A stretch of DNA of 63,259 nt from Candidatus Onthenecus intestinigallinarum (GTDB lineage: Bacteria; Bacillota; Clostridia; Christensenellales; Aristaeellaceae). Each line of letters begins with the position of its first letter. Within the stretch, counting starts at the first letter, position 1. The DNA lies in assembly GCA_018713325.1 (NCBI GenBank), contig DVFJ01000021.1, positions 1 to 63,259 on the forward strand, given 5' to 3'. This document shows positions 14,996 through 23,377 of this stretch, in pieces. Position numbers and translations under genes: made by a program. The notes below the pieces were generated by a model. It had not been told where the DNA came from, made no database searches, and was given only the letters and a program-made list of their open reading frames with translations.

Positions 14996-15820
14996 TCACT
15001 CGATGGGTTCCAGGTATTGCGCCATCATGTAGCCGCGCAGGCCGTCCGTCTCCACGATGTACCACTCGTCCCGATCGAAGAGCCACAGCACCTCCGTGCC
15101 CGTGGGCACCTGGCAGATCAGCCGCCCGTCCAGGTCCGGTTCGGCCCGCAGGTTGACCGTCGTCTCGCGCGCGGGGTCGTCAGGGTAGACCACACGCGCG
15201 CGCGCGCCGATCATATCCTCGGCGAGGCGTACATCCAGGCGCTCGGTGCGCACATAGCCCGTCATCTCCGGCGTGGCCACGCGCGTAAAACTGCCCTCCT
15301 CGCCCAGCACGGCGAAGATCTGGCCCGGCGGACAGACGGCGAGCGTCTCCGAGGCGATGAAGGGATTGCGGTGCACGGCCGTTGGGCCCGCCTGCACCGT
15401 CACGAACGCAAGCTGGTTCGACGTCCCGAAGAGCAAGTAGATCGTAGGCACATAGCCCTCCCGGCCGTCGGCCGTGCGCACGCGGCACCAGCAGCTGCCC
15501 AGCTCCAGCACGTTCAGCTCCGTGCCCTCGGGCAGGGCGTCCACCTGCGTGTCGGGCGTGCGCTCGGTGCACAGCTCCGTTCCCAGGGGATACATCGTCG
15601 TAGCGATCAGTGCGCCCTCAGGCCATTCGGGCGTAGCCTCTGCGGGCGTGGCCTCAACAGGCGTGGCCTGCATGGGCGTGGCCTCGGCAGGCGTGGCCTC
15701 GGCGAGCGCAGCCGCTGTGGGCGTGGCCTCAGTGGGTGTAGCCTCGGCCAGTGCGGCGGCGGGCACGACCAGCAGCGCTGCGAGGAGCAGCGCGGACAAC
15801 CGGCGATTCAGGTGTGGCAT
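14996..15820 (-). CDS. Secreted SH3b-like protein with Glu-Ala-Thr-Pro repeat linker
   Basis: A 274-residue exported protein: signal peptide to about residue 25 (VVPAAALA), a low-complexity linker of six to eight EATP-type units (residues 26-64), then two or three divergent SH3-like modules. The last (residues about 200-274; TTVNLRAEPDLDGRLI, DEWYIVETDGLRGYMMAQYL) is clear. It is the first gene of a two-gene operon with the four-SH3b protein. The likely role is binding or organising cell-wall material. No convincing -35/-10 pair is visible upstream. Confidence 0.78.
   Translation of the reverse strand: MPHLNRRLSALLLAALLVVPAAALAEATPTEATPTAAALAEATPAEATPMQATPVEATPAEATPEWPEGALIATTMYPLGTELCTERTPDTQVDALPEGTELNVLELGSCWCRVRTADGREGYVPTIYLLFGTSNQLAFVTVQAGPTAVHRNPFIASETLAVCPPGQIFAVLGEEGSFTRVATPEMTGYVRTERLDVRLAEDMIGARARVVYPDDPARETTVNLRAEPDLDGRLICQVPTGTEVLWLFDRDEWYIVETDGLRGYMMAQYLEPIE
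15627..15745. repeat. 15-bp tandem repeats encoding the EATP linker
   Basis: The plus strand repeats GGCGTGGCCTC plus a few variable bases at 12-15 bp steps, encoding the EATP/EATPA units of the SH3b-like protein. Units differ at third positions, so this is an older expansion. Confidence 0.6.
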
Positions 15821-15902
15821 GTCTCCATCTCCCCCGTTTGCATCTTTTATCTATAAGACGGATGTAGTAAATGGTTTCGTGCAGGGGATGCGCCTAAAAT
15901 GC

Positions 15903-15930
15903 AAAAAAAAACCGGCCCCAAGGGGCCGGT
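15903..15930 (-). terminator. Terminator of the PTPTP lipoprotein gene
   Basis: A perfect 9-bp stem (15911-15919 with 15922-15930) with a 2-nt loop. On the minus strand it is followed by eight T residues (15910-15903). Confidence 0.85.
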
Positions 15931-15937
15931 AGAGGGC

Positions 15938-16705
15938 TTACAGCACGTCGAAGGAATTGCGCGCCGTGCGGTAGACACCCTGATAGTATTCGAACAGGTT
16001 GGCGGGGGTGGAGATGCGGATCTGGTAGAGCGCCTGGCCGATGGCGACGACGCCGGCGCGCCCGCGCACCGAGTAGGTGACGGCAGGGTTGGAGGGATCG
16101 GCCACGACGCCGCGGTAGTACACGTAGTAGCCGCTGCCGCCGCCCATGGACAGGCTGCCGTATGTATCGTTGACGGTCATCTCCTGGAACTCGGAGGCGA
16201 GCTCCTGGACGACGGAGGTGAGTTGATCGCGCGCATCATCGGAGGTCTGGGGCGTGCCCTTCTGATACTTGACGATGGTCAGGCGGGTGGGGTAGCCACT
16301 GTCCTCGCGCGTGGAAGCCTCTGCGGAGGGTTCGACGTACTGCACGAACTCGGCAACGGTGCCCTGGGTCTGGATCCAGGTCGTGGGCTTGCTGAAGGCA
16401 AAGCCTGCGGCGCTGGAGGAGAAGGTGTCGTACTCCAGATTGAGCGTGGGCGTAGGCGTGGGCGTGGGCATGTCGATCGGGTCGATCGGCACGGGCGTCT
16501 GGCCGGGCTGCGTCGGATCGAGCGCAGGCATGTCCTCATTGATGGTCGGATCCTTCGTAGGCTCCGGCGTAGGCGAGGGCGTGGGCGAGGGGGAGGCAGT
16601 CGGGATCGGCGTGGGCGTGGCGCCCAATCCGCCGAGCGCCTGGCAGCCGGAAAGCGCGAGGACGCACGCAAGCAGCATCGCTGTGAGCAGGAATACACGC
16701 TTCAT
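15938..16705 (-). CDS. Lipoprotein with Pro/Thr-rich linker
   Basis: A 255-residue predicted lipoprotein. The N-terminus MKRVFLLTAMLLACVLALSGC is a lipoprotein signal with lipobox LSGC. Next comes a Thr-Pro rich spacer (residues about 30-90, many TPTP and PSPTP units), probably crossing the wall. Residues about 95-255 form a compact domain (TFSSSAAGFAFSKPTTW, YYVYYRGVV) resembling the PsbP/PsbP-like or DUF-type domains seen in Clostridia lipoproteins; I cannot assign it. ATG 16705 is preferred because GGAGG lies ten bases upstream; ATG 16714 is only one base from it. It has its own promoter and terminator. Confidence 0.75.
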   Translation of the reverse strand: MKRVFLLTAMLLACVLALSGCQALGGLGATPTPIPTASPSPTPSPTPEPTKDPTINEDMPALDPTQPGQTPVPIDPIDMPTPTPTPTLNLEYDTFSSSAAGFAFSKPTTWIQTQGTVAEFVQYVEPSAEASTREDSGYPTRLTIVKYQKGTPQTSDDARDQLTSVVQELASEFQEMTVNDTYGSLSMGGGSGYYVYYRGVVADPSNPAVTYSVRGRAGVVAIGQALYQIRISTPANLFEYYQGVYRTARNSFDVL

Positions 16706-16767
16706 AGAAGCCATACCTCCGTTTCGCCCGGAGGCCCGCAGGCCGGGGCGCGTTGATGTCTATGAGC

Positions 16768-16796
16768 ATTGTAACAGGCCCGGGCCGGAATGTCAA
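16768..16796 (-). promoter_or_regulatory. Sigma-A promoter of the lipoprotein gene
   Basis: On the minus strand TTGACA (16796-16791), 17 bp spacer, TACAAT (16773-16768). It stands back to back with the plus-strand promoter at 16798. Confidence 0.88.
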
Positions 16797-16797
16797 C

Positions 16798-16826
16798 TTG
16801 TCAGCCCTGCGGCGCCGCGTTATAAT
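16798..16826 (+). promoter_or_regulatory. Sigma-A promoter of the DUF1919 gene
   Basis: TTGTCA at 16798-16803, 17 bp spacer, perfect TATAAT at 16821-16826. One base separates its -35 from that of the divergent lipoprotein promoter. Confidence 0.88.
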
Positions 16827-16865
16827 GAAGAAAAAGGATGCGCGCAGGGCCGCGCAGGAGGGCAC

Positions 16866-17561
16866 ATGAACAGGGAATCCGTCAAGCGCGCGCTGGGCGA
16901 GCGCGTGCTGCGCCCGTGGTGGGCGCTGCGGCGGCGCATGGAGGCGGCGCGCAAGGCGCTGCGGCGGGCGGCGCTGCGCAATCGCGACTTCACCGTGCTG
17001 TCGAACAACTGCTTCGGCGGCTTTGTCTACCAGCGCTATGGGCTGCCGTACCGCACGCCCACGGCGGGGCTGTTTTTCATGCCGGAGGACTACCTGCGGC
17101 TGCTGCGGGACCCGCGGCGTTACCTGGCCGCGCCGCTGGCGTTCATCGATCCGGCCGCGTCGCGCCATGCGGCGGCGCTGCGTGCGGTGGATCCGGGCTA
17201 CGGCCGCTATCCCGTGGCGCGGCTGCTGGACGTGGAGGTCTTCTTCATGCACTACGCGGACGAGCGGGAGGCGCGCGCGAAGTGGACGCGCCGCGCCGCG
17301 CGGATCAACTGGGACAACCTGCTGGTCAAGTTCTGCGACCAGAACGGCGCGACGGAGGCGCAGCTGCGCGCGTTTGACGCGCTGCCGTATGCGCACAAGG
17401 TCTGCTTCACCGCGCGGGCATACCCGGGGCTGGCCTGCGGGGTTGTGCTGCGGCGGGATGCGGGCGAGCCCTGCGTGCGCGCGGAGACGGAAGAGCTGTA
17501 CTTCACGCGCGACTACCCGCTCACGCGCAGGCTCAACGCGATGCGGCGGCGCGTGAAGTAA
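16866..17561 (+). CDS. DUF1919 protein, exopolysaccharide biosynthesis type
   Basis: A 231-residue protein with the full DUF1919 pattern: FTVLSNNCFGGFVYQRYGLPYRTPTAGLF region near residues 39-68, then FFMPEDYLRLL, a central VEVFFMHYADEREARAKWTRR segment, and INWDNLLVKFCDQNGAT. The family occurs with capsule and exopolysaccharide genes in Firmicutes and may act as a glycosyl- or other transferase; its activity is not established. Here it stands alone between a divergent lipoprotein gene and a convergent galM, so context adds little. AGGAGG lies six bases before ATG. Confidence 0.85.
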   Translation: MNRESVKRALGERVLRPWWALRRRMEAARKALRRAALRNRDFTVLSNNCFGGFVYQRYGLPYRTPTAGLFFMPEDYLRLLRDPRRYLAAPLAFIDPAASRHAAALRAVDPGYGRYPVARLLDVEVFFMHYADEREARAKWTRRAARINWDNLLVKFCDQNGATEAQLRAFDALPYAHKVCFTARAYPGLACGVVLRRDAGEPCVRAETEELYFTRDYPLTRRLNAMRRRVK

Positions 17562-17593
17562 AAAAAACGGCGCGCTCCCGAAGGAACGCGCCG
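17560..17593 (-). terminator. Terminator of galM
   Basis: A 7-bp stem (17568-17574 with 17587-17593) enclosing TCC/GGA pairs. On the minus strand it is followed by a run of eight T residues. It lies right at the stop of the convergent DUF1919 gene. Confidence 0.8.
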
Positions 17594-17608
17594 GCTGACG
17601 GGCTGGGA

Positions 17609-18682
17609 TCAGGCGTTCTCGCGCACGGAGAACTTGTACACGGTGGTGTAGTCGTACTTCTGGCCCGCGCGCAGCGTGCAGGAGGGGAACTCCGGCCGGT
17701 TGGGCGAGTCGGGGAAGAACTGTGTCTCCAGGCACAGGCCCGCATGATGGCCGTACATCACGCCGTCCTTGCCCGCAAAGTCGCTCTCGAGCATGTTGGC
17801 GCTGTAGAACTGCACGCCGGGCATGTCGGTGAAGGTCTCCATCACGCGGCCGGAGGCCGGATCGTACAGCTCCACGGCCTTGACGACGCCCTCACCCTCG
17901 CAGGAGATGGCGAAGTTGTGGTCATAGCCCTTGCCAAAGCGCATCTGTTCGTCCTCGCCGATGCGGGCCAGGCCGTCGCCGATGCGCAGGCCCGCGCGCA
18001 GGTCGAACGGCGTGCCGTCGACCGGGCGCAGCTCGCCCGTGGGGATGGAGTCGGGGCGCACGACGGTGAAGCGGTCGGCATTGATCTGGATGACGTGGTC
18101 CTGGACGGTGCCGCTGTCGTGGCCGGCGAGGTTGAAGTAGCAGTGATTGGTCAGGTTGACGACCGTGTCCTTGTCGCACACGGCCTCGTAGTGGATCGTC
18201 AGCTCGTCCTCGTCGTCAAACGAGTAGGTGACGCGCACATCCAGCGCGCCGGGGTAGCCCTCCTCGCCGTCCTCGCTGCGGCAGGTGAGCACGAGCCGCT
18301 CCACGCCCGGCTCGCTGACGGTCTGGGCCGCCCAGACCTTGCGGTTGAAGCCGACCTTGCCGCCGTGCAGCGTGTTTTCGCCCTCGTTGGCATAGAGGGA
18401 ATAGGTCTTGCCGTTCAGCGTGAAGCGGGCGCCGCCGATGCGGTTGGCATAGCGGCCGATGAGCGCGCCCATGTAGCCGGGCACGTTCAGGTATTTCTCC
18501 AACGTGTCAAAGCCCAGGCACACGTCGGACAGCTTGCCTGCGCGGTCGGGCACGCGGATGGCGGTCAGCGTGCCGCCGTAGGTGATGATCGAAACGCTGC
18601 TGCCGCCGGCGTTTTGCAGGGTGTACTGTTCGACCGCTTCGCCCGAGGGCATGACGCCGAAGGGGGCGCGCACAATGCTCAT
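17609..18682 (-). CDS. galM: Aldose 1-epimerase (mutarotase)
   Basis: A 357-residue galactose mutarotase family enzyme that interconverts alpha and beta anomers of aldoses for the Leloir pathway. Family landmarks: ITYGGTLTAIRVPDR near residue 35, GRYANRIGGARFTLNG near 78, NEGENTLHGG near 100 with the substrate His, and the catalytic-type His and Glu in NLTNHCYFNLAG and LCLETQFFPDSPN. Length is normal for GalM. No other galactose genes are close. A promoter (TTGCGG/TACAAT) and a terminator make it a single-gene unit. Confidence 0.93.
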   Translation of the reverse strand: MSIVRAPFGVMPSGEAVEQYTLQNAGGSSVSIITYGGTLTAIRVPDRAGKLSDVCLGFDTLEKYLNVPGYMGALIGRYANRIGGARFTLNGKTYSLYANEGENTLHGGKVGFNRKVWAAQTVSEPGVERLVLTCRSEDGEEGYPGALDVRVTYSFDDEDELTIHYEAVCDKDTVVNLTNHCYFNLAGHDSGTVQDHVIQINADRFTVVRPDSIPTGELRPVDGTPFDLRAGLRIGDGLARIGEDEQMRFGKGYDHNFAISCEGEGVVKAVELYDPASGRVMETFTDMPGVQFYSANMLESDFAGKDGVMYGHHAGLCLETQFFPDSPNRPEFPSCTLRAGQKYDYTTVYKFSVRENA

Positions 18683-18737
18683 GATCTTTCGTCACTCCTT
18701 CGAAAAATGCCCGGCCAGACGGGCCGGATGTACGTTC

Positions 18738-18766
18738 ATTGTAAACGCTTTGGCGAAAAACCGCAA
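18738..18766 (-). promoter_or_regulatory. Sigma-A promoter of galM
   Basis: On the minus strand TTGCGG (18766-18761), 17 bp spacer, TACAAT (18743-18738). Confidence 0.78.
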
Positions 18767-18794
18767 GGGCTTTTGCGATCTTTTCGCTTCGGCC

Positions 18795-18822
18795 TTGATA
18801 AATCCCGCAATTTTTGTATAAT
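18795..18822 (+). promoter_or_regulatory. Sigma-A promoter of the glycosyltransferase pair
   Basis: TTGATA at 18795-18800, 16 bp spacer, perfect TATAAT at 18817-18822. Confidence 0.82.
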
Positions 18823-18882
18823 AGATGTGATTATGCGTCGGACGGCTGCGGCCGCTTCCGACAGGAAAGGGGTCACCCAGCC

Positions 18883-20373
18883 TTGAACAGCATCCCTTCC
18901 CGCGCCTCGCGCATCCTGCAGGGGCGCGCATGGCGTTTTGCATTCGCCGCCGCGCTGACCGCGCTGTACCTGCTCGCCTGCATGGCCGGCGGGCCGATCG
19001 CCTCGCTCACGCGCTTTGCCTGCGAGGGCGACCGCGCCGCCTTCACGCGCCTGACGGGAGCGCTGCTGCTGGCCGTGCTCCTGGCGCTCGCGCTGCGCAG
19101 GCGCATGACGCCTGCGGCGTTCCTCGTGGCGTGCCTGGGCGCCGTGGCGGCGCTCCTTTTGCGCCTGCACATGTTCGATCAGGTGTCGGCGGACTACGCG
19201 TCCTTTCTGGAGCGCTGGGTCGATACGTTCCGCGAGGGCGGTTTTGGCATGATCCGCGAAGAGATCGGCGACTACAACCTGCCGTACCTGTATATCCTCG
19301 CGCTGATCGCCAGGAGCCCCATTTCGGACCTGTACCTGATCAAGCTCGTGTCGGTCGCGTTCGACTTTGCGCTCGCGCTGATGATGATGGAGACGGTGCA
19401 CCGCTTCATCGACGAGCGCGCGTCGCTGCCGGTGTTCCTGGCGGTGCTCGCGCTGCCGACGGTGTGGTGGAACAGCGCCTACTGGGCCCAGTGCGACGCG
19501 CTGTACGTGTTCTTCGTCGTGGCGTGCCTGTACGCGCTGCTGGCCGGGCGGCCGGTGATCTCCGCGTCGCTGCTGTCGCTGGCGTTCTGCTTCAAGCTGC
19601 AGACGATCTTCTTCTTCCCGATGGTGCTGTTCGGGCTGTTGCACAAAAAGTACCGCTGGCGCCACGCGCTGGCGTTTGCGGGCACGTACCTGCTCACGCT
19701 CGTGCCCGCGCTGCTGGCCGGGCGCTCGCTGCTCTCGGCGCTGACGATCTACCTCAACCAGTCGCTGGGGCAGTACTCCGACCGGCTGACGTACAATGCG
19801 GCGAGCATCTATCAGTTCTTTCCGCAGGTCGAGCTGGCCAACGCGCCCCAGTGGCCGTGGGTGAGCGCGCTGTTTGACGAGCACCAGACGATGGACGTGA
19901 GCCTGACGCGCTGGTACTTTACGCTGGACACGATGTGGTGGCTGCAAAACGCGACGCTCATCGCCGCGGCGGTGATCGTGCTGGCGGCGCTCTTCTTCCT
20001 GTGGAAGCGGCGGCGCTTCCTGGGCTTTGACCAGGTGTGGCGCATGGCGGCCTTCAGCGCGCTGTTTGTGCCGCTGGTGCTGCCCAAGATGCACGACCGC
20101 TACTTCTACATGGCCGACATGCTCTGTCTGCTCTACGGCGCGCGCTATCCGCGCCGCGCGTTCGTGCCCATGCTGGTGATCGGCGCGTCGTTTGCCAGCT
20201 ACATGCCCTTCCTGACGCGCGCGCGCGGCGTGCCGATGATTGTGGCCTCCATGATGAACATCGCCGCGCTGGCGTTCATCGCGCGCGACATCCTGACGGA
20301 GCTCAGGGCACGGCAGGCCGCCTGCCCGGATGCGCCCTGCGCGCAGGAGGCGTCCGCGCCCGAGCGCGTGTGA
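18883..20373 (+). CDS. Polytopic membrane glycosyltransferase (GT-C type), copy 1
   Basis: A 496-residue membrane protein with about ten to twelve hydrophobic segments, of the GT-C/mannosyltransferase kind that uses polyprenyl-linked sugars. The first extracytoplasmic loop has DQVSADYASFLERWVD near residue 96, matching the acidic loop motif of such enzymes. DLYLIKLVSVAFDFALAL, NSAYWAQCDALY and LPKMHDRYFYMADML are further landmarks shared with bacterial GT39/GT87-like proteins. The start is TTG 18883, with AGGAAAGGGG upstream; upstream in-frame codons overlap the promoter. A paralogue follows 19 bp downstream. Confidence 0.75.
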   Translation: MNSIPSRASRILQGRAWRFAFAAALTALYLLACMAGGPIASLTRFACEGDRAAFTRLTGALLLAVLLALALRRRMTPAAFLVACLGAVAALLLRLHMFDQVSADYASFLERWVDTFREGGFGMIREEIGDYNLPYLYILALIARSPISDLYLIKLVSVAFDFALALMMMETVHRFIDERASLPVFLAVLALPTVWWNSAYWAQCDALYVFFVVACLYALLAGRPVISASLLSLAFCFKLQTIFFFPMVLFGLLHKKYRWRHALAFAGTYLLTLVPALLAGRSLLSALTIYLNQSLGQYSDRLTYNAASIYQFFPQVELANAPQWPWVSALFDEHQTMDVSLTRWYFTLDTMWWLQNATLIAAAVIVLAALFFLWKRRRFLGFDQVWRMAAFSALFVPLVLPKMHDRYFYMADMLCLLYGARYPRRAFVPMLVIGASFASYMPFLTRARGVPMIVASMMNIAALAFIARDILTELRARQAACPDAPCAQEASAPERV

Positions 20374-20392
20374 CGCACGAAAGGAAGACGAT

Positions 20393-21853
20393 ATGCAAGC
20401 GATTCGAAACGTGATGTCCTTCTGCGAGCGGCGGCGGCGCGCGCTGCAGCTGCTGCTCGCCCTGGCCACGACGGCGGGGCTGATGGCGTTCAGCGCGTTC
20501 GCCGGCCCGCTGGCGAACCTGTCCTTCGTGGAGAGCTGGGAGATGCGCCGCGTGCTGATCGTGGTGCTGCTCACGCCGCTGGCGGCGGTGCTGGGCTACG
20601 CCGTCCTCTCCCGCGACCTGAAGTGGCTCGAATTCCTGTTCGTGTACTTCGCGCTGACCTGCGCCTACGTGCTGCGCACGACGGTGTTCAACCAGGTGAC
20701 GCCGGACCACACGGCGCAGCGGCTCTTCGTCGAGGCGCTGGCGCAGGACGGCCTGAGCGCGGCTTCGCAGGGCGCGGGCCGCTACGGGCTGCTGGGCGTG
20801 TACGGCTATGCGCTCATCAGCCGGATCCCCTTCCGCGAGCTGTACATGATCAAGCTCGCCTCCATCGTGTTCGACTTCGCGCTGGCGTTTGCGTCGCGGG
20901 CGCTGGTCGAGCGCTTCGTGGACCGCCGTCGCGGCACGCTGGCGATGCTGGCGGTGCTGTACTGCCCGCTCACCTGGCTGACGGGCGCCTATTGGGCGCA
21001 GTGGGATGCGCTGTGCGCGCTGCTGTGCGTGCTGTCGCTGTACGCGCTGCTCAGCCGCCGGCAGACGCTGTGCGCCGTGCTGTTCGCGCTGGCGTATGCG
21101 GCCGGCGCGGAGGCGCTGTTCTGCCTGCCGCTGCTGCTGCTGTGGCCGCACGGGGGGCTGCGCCTGCGCGCGCTGGCGGAGGCATTGCTGACGCTGCTGC
21201 TGTGCGCGCTGCCGCTCGCGCTGGCCGCTTCGCCGGAAACGGCGCTGGCGGCGCTCTCGCCTGCGCGCCTGTTCGCGTTCTCGCAGGACCAGCTGGCATA
21301 CTGCGCGCCGTCGCTGTACCAGTTCGTGCCCGCGGCCAGCATGAGCTACCGCGAGCAGTTCGGCTATCTGGAGTTCGTGCCGGGCGTATACACGGGCGAG
21401 ATGAACAAGTGGTTCACGCAGGAGACGCTTGACCGCCTGCAGGCGGCGGGCGTGTGGGCGGCGGGCATTGCGCTGGGCGCGGGCGCGTGGCTTGCCTGGC
21501 GACTGCGCCGTCACGTGCCGCGCAGCGCGCTGTGGCAGGCGCTGCTGCTGTGCGCGCTGGCCGTGCCGATGCTCCTGCCGGGCATGAGCGCGCGCAGCTT
21601 CTTCCTGCCCGCGTTCGTCTCGATGTTCTATGCGCTGCGCCATGAGCGGCGCATCCGCGTGTGCGTGCTCGTCGCGGGCGCGACGATGCTGGGCTATGTG
21701 CCGGCGCTGACGGGCCAGTACGTGCTGCCGATGACGGCGGCGATGGCGATGAACCTGCTGGCGGCGGCGCAGGCGGTATGCGACCTGCGCGCGGGCGTGG
21801 CACCGGGGCTGCGCGCCTCGGGGGCCGGGGCGCACGCGCGCCAGCGGATCTGA
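20393..21853 (+). CDS. Polytopic membrane glycosyltransferase (GT-C type), copy 2
   Basis: A 486-residue membrane protein clearly related to the preceding gene product. It shares ELYMIKLASIVFDFALAF, GAYWAQWDALCALL, a similar total layout and a closing LPGMSARSFFLPAFV in place of LPKMHDRYFYM. The first loop (FNQVTPDHTAQRLFVEAL) keeps one acidic residue where copy 1 has D-x-A-D, and the DRYFY element is lost, so its activity may differ or be reduced. GAAAGGA precedes ATG 20393. It is probably co-transcribed with copy 1 and arose by tandem duplication. Confidence 0.72.
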   Translation: MQAIRNVMSFCERRRRALQLLLALATTAGLMAFSAFAGPLANLSFVESWEMRRVLIVVLLTPLAAVLGYAVLSRDLKWLEFLFVYFALTCAYVLRTTVFNQVTPDHTAQRLFVEALAQDGLSAASQGAGRYGLLGVYGYALISRIPFRELYMIKLASIVFDFALAFASRALVERFVDRRRGTLAMLAVLYCPLTWLTGAYWAQWDALCALLCVLSLYALLSRRQTLCAVLFALAYAAGAEALFCLPLLLLWPHGGLRLRALAEALLTLLLCALPLALAASPETALAALSPARLFAFSQDQLAYCAPSLYQFVPAASMSYREQFGYLEFVPGVYTGEMNKWFTQETLDRLQAAGVWAAGIALGAGAWLAWRLRRHVPRSALWQALLLCALAVPMLLPGMSARSFFLPAFVSMFYALRHERRIRVCVLVAGATMLGYVPALTGQYVLPMTAAMAMNLLAAAQAVCDLRAGVAPGLRASGAGAHARQRI

Positions 21854-21975
21854 GGCGTTAATCGAATTCTCATGAAGCTGTAAGGCCGCTCCAAAGCGCC
21901 TGCGCGCGGCATGTGCTATCCTGTGGGCATGGGGCGGGCTGGCTGCCCGCCAGAGGAGCGAAAAGGAGGACCCTT

Positions 21976-22668
21976 ATGGCAACCTATACAGTGGAACAGA
22001 TCGAATACCTGCGCGCAAAGGCCTACGTCTCCTATGAGGAGGCGCTGGAGCTGCTCGACCGCTACGGCGGCGACCTGACGCGCTGCCTGGTGGACCTGGA
22101 GCGCCGCGGCCGGCTCAAGCCGCAGGCGGGCGCGCGTGAAGGCGAGCGCGCGCACAGGGCGCGCAAGGAAGCGCGAGAGTTTCGCCGCGAGGGCGAGCGG
22201 GGCACGGACTGGCAGGGCATCCTCTCGACGTTTCTGCATACCAACCTGCTCGTCGCCCGCTCGGGCGAGACGGTCGCCAACCTGCCGGTGCTCTACGTGC
22301 TGCTCGTGTTCCTGTTTGCGCCGCACGTGATGATCCCCAGCGTGCTGCTGCTGTTCGTGTTCGGATGCCGCATCAACCTGCGCACGGGCCGCAGGGATGG
22401 GCGCGTGGAGGACGAGCTGCGCGACATCGTGGACAATGCGGCCGAGAACATCCGCAAGACCGCGGGCAGCTTTGCCCAGGCCGGGCGCGACGCGGCCCGG
22501 ACGGTGCGCGAGACGGCGCAGGCCGGCGCGCCGCAGCCGGAGGAAGGGCCCGATGCGGAGCCTGTGAATCCCCCCTGCGAAGAGCCTATGCAGGAATACG
22601 ACGTACAGCCCGACAAGGAGCGGCCCCGCGATGGGGACGGGAACGAGAGCGAGATCACCATCGGCTGA
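21976..22668 (+). CDS. DUF4342 membrane protein with UBA-like N-terminus
   Basis: A 230-residue protein. Residues 3-45 (TVEQIEYLRAKAYVSYEEAL, LLDRYGGDLTRCLVDLER) look like the UBA-like three-helix unit found ahead of DUF4342. A charged Arg/Glu segment and a DUF4342-like region with one or two hydrophobic helices (VLYVLLVFLFAP, IPSVLLLFVFG) follow at about 85-125. The C-terminal 100 residues are acidic, low-complexity and probably disordered. The function is unknown. AAAGGAGGA precedes ATG by six bases. The two-component genes begin 22 bp downstream, so it may belong to their operon. Confidence 0.75.
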   Translation: MATYTVEQIEYLRAKAYVSYEEALELLDRYGGDLTRCLVDLERRGRLKPQAGAREGERAHRARKEAREFRREGERGTDWQGILSTFLHTNLLVARSGETVANLPVLYVLLVFLFAPHVMIPSVLLLFVFGCRINLRTGRRDGRVEDELRDIVDNAAENIRKTAGSFAQAGRDAARTVRETAQAGAPQPEEGPDAEPVNPPCEEPMQEYDVQPDKERPRDGDGNESEITIG

Positions 22669-22690
22669 GACAGCCTGAAAGGACGAAGCC

Positions 22691-23377
22691 ATGCCCAGGA
22701 TCCTGATCGTCGAGGATGAAACGAAGATCGCGCGCTTCATCGAGCTGGAGCTCGCGCACGAGGGCTACGAGGTCGCCGTCAGCGGCGACGGGCGCAGCGG
22801 TCTGGAGAAGGTCGCCGCCTGGCAGCCCGACCTGATCGTGCTGGACCTGATGCTGCCGCGCCTGTCGGGCATCGAGGTCTGCCGCCGCGTGCGCCAGGAG
22901 CGCGACACGCCCATCATCATGCTCACGGCCAAGGACGACGTGTCCGACAAGGTCATGGGCCTGGACATGGGCGCGGACGACTACATGACCAAGCCCTTCG
23001 CCATCGAGGAACTGCTCGCGCGCATCCGCGTGCTGCTCAAGCGCCATGCGCGCGCGGGCGGCGCGGCGGAGGGCGGCGTGCTGCGCGCGGGCCTGCTGAC
23101 GCTCGATACGCGCTCCTATGCCGTCGCCTATGGGGACATGCCCATCTCGCTGACGAAGAAGGAGTTCGACCTGCTGCGCTATCTGCTGGAGCGGCAGGGC
23201 CAGGTCGTCACGCGCGACGCGCTGCTCAACGACGTGTGGGGCTATGAGTACGCCGGCGATACGAACATCGTGGACGTGTACATCCGCTACCTGCGCACCA
23301 AGATCGACGAGAAGACGGGGGTCAAATACCTGCACACCGTGCGCGGGGTGGGGTACATGCTGCGCCATGAGGAATGA
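22691..23377 (+). CDS. OmpR-family response regulator
   Basis: A 228-residue regulator. The receiver domain (1-115) has the acidic pair in LIVEDE, the phospho-acceptor Asp52 in DLIVLDLMLP, the switch Thr in IIMLTAKDD and the Lys in DDYMTKPF. The winged-helix DNA-binding domain (130-228) has LTKKEFDLLRYLLERQGQVV and the recognition helix in TNIVDVYIRYLRTKID, ending with YLHTVRGVGYML. It is phosphorylated by the histidine kinase encoded immediately after it, with an 11-base overlap. The target genes cannot be inferred. Confidence 0.95.
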   Translation: MPRILIVEDETKIARFIELELAHEGYEVAVSGDGRSGLEKVAAWQPDLIVLDLMLPRLSGIEVCRRVRQERDTPIIMLTAKDDVSDKVMGLDMGADDYMTKPFAIEELLARIRVLLKRHARAGGAAEGGVLRAGLLTLDTRSYAVAYGDMPISLTKKEFDLLRYLLERQGQVVTRDALLNDVWGYEYAGDTNIVDVYIRYLRTKIDEKTGVKYLHTVRGVGYMLRHEE

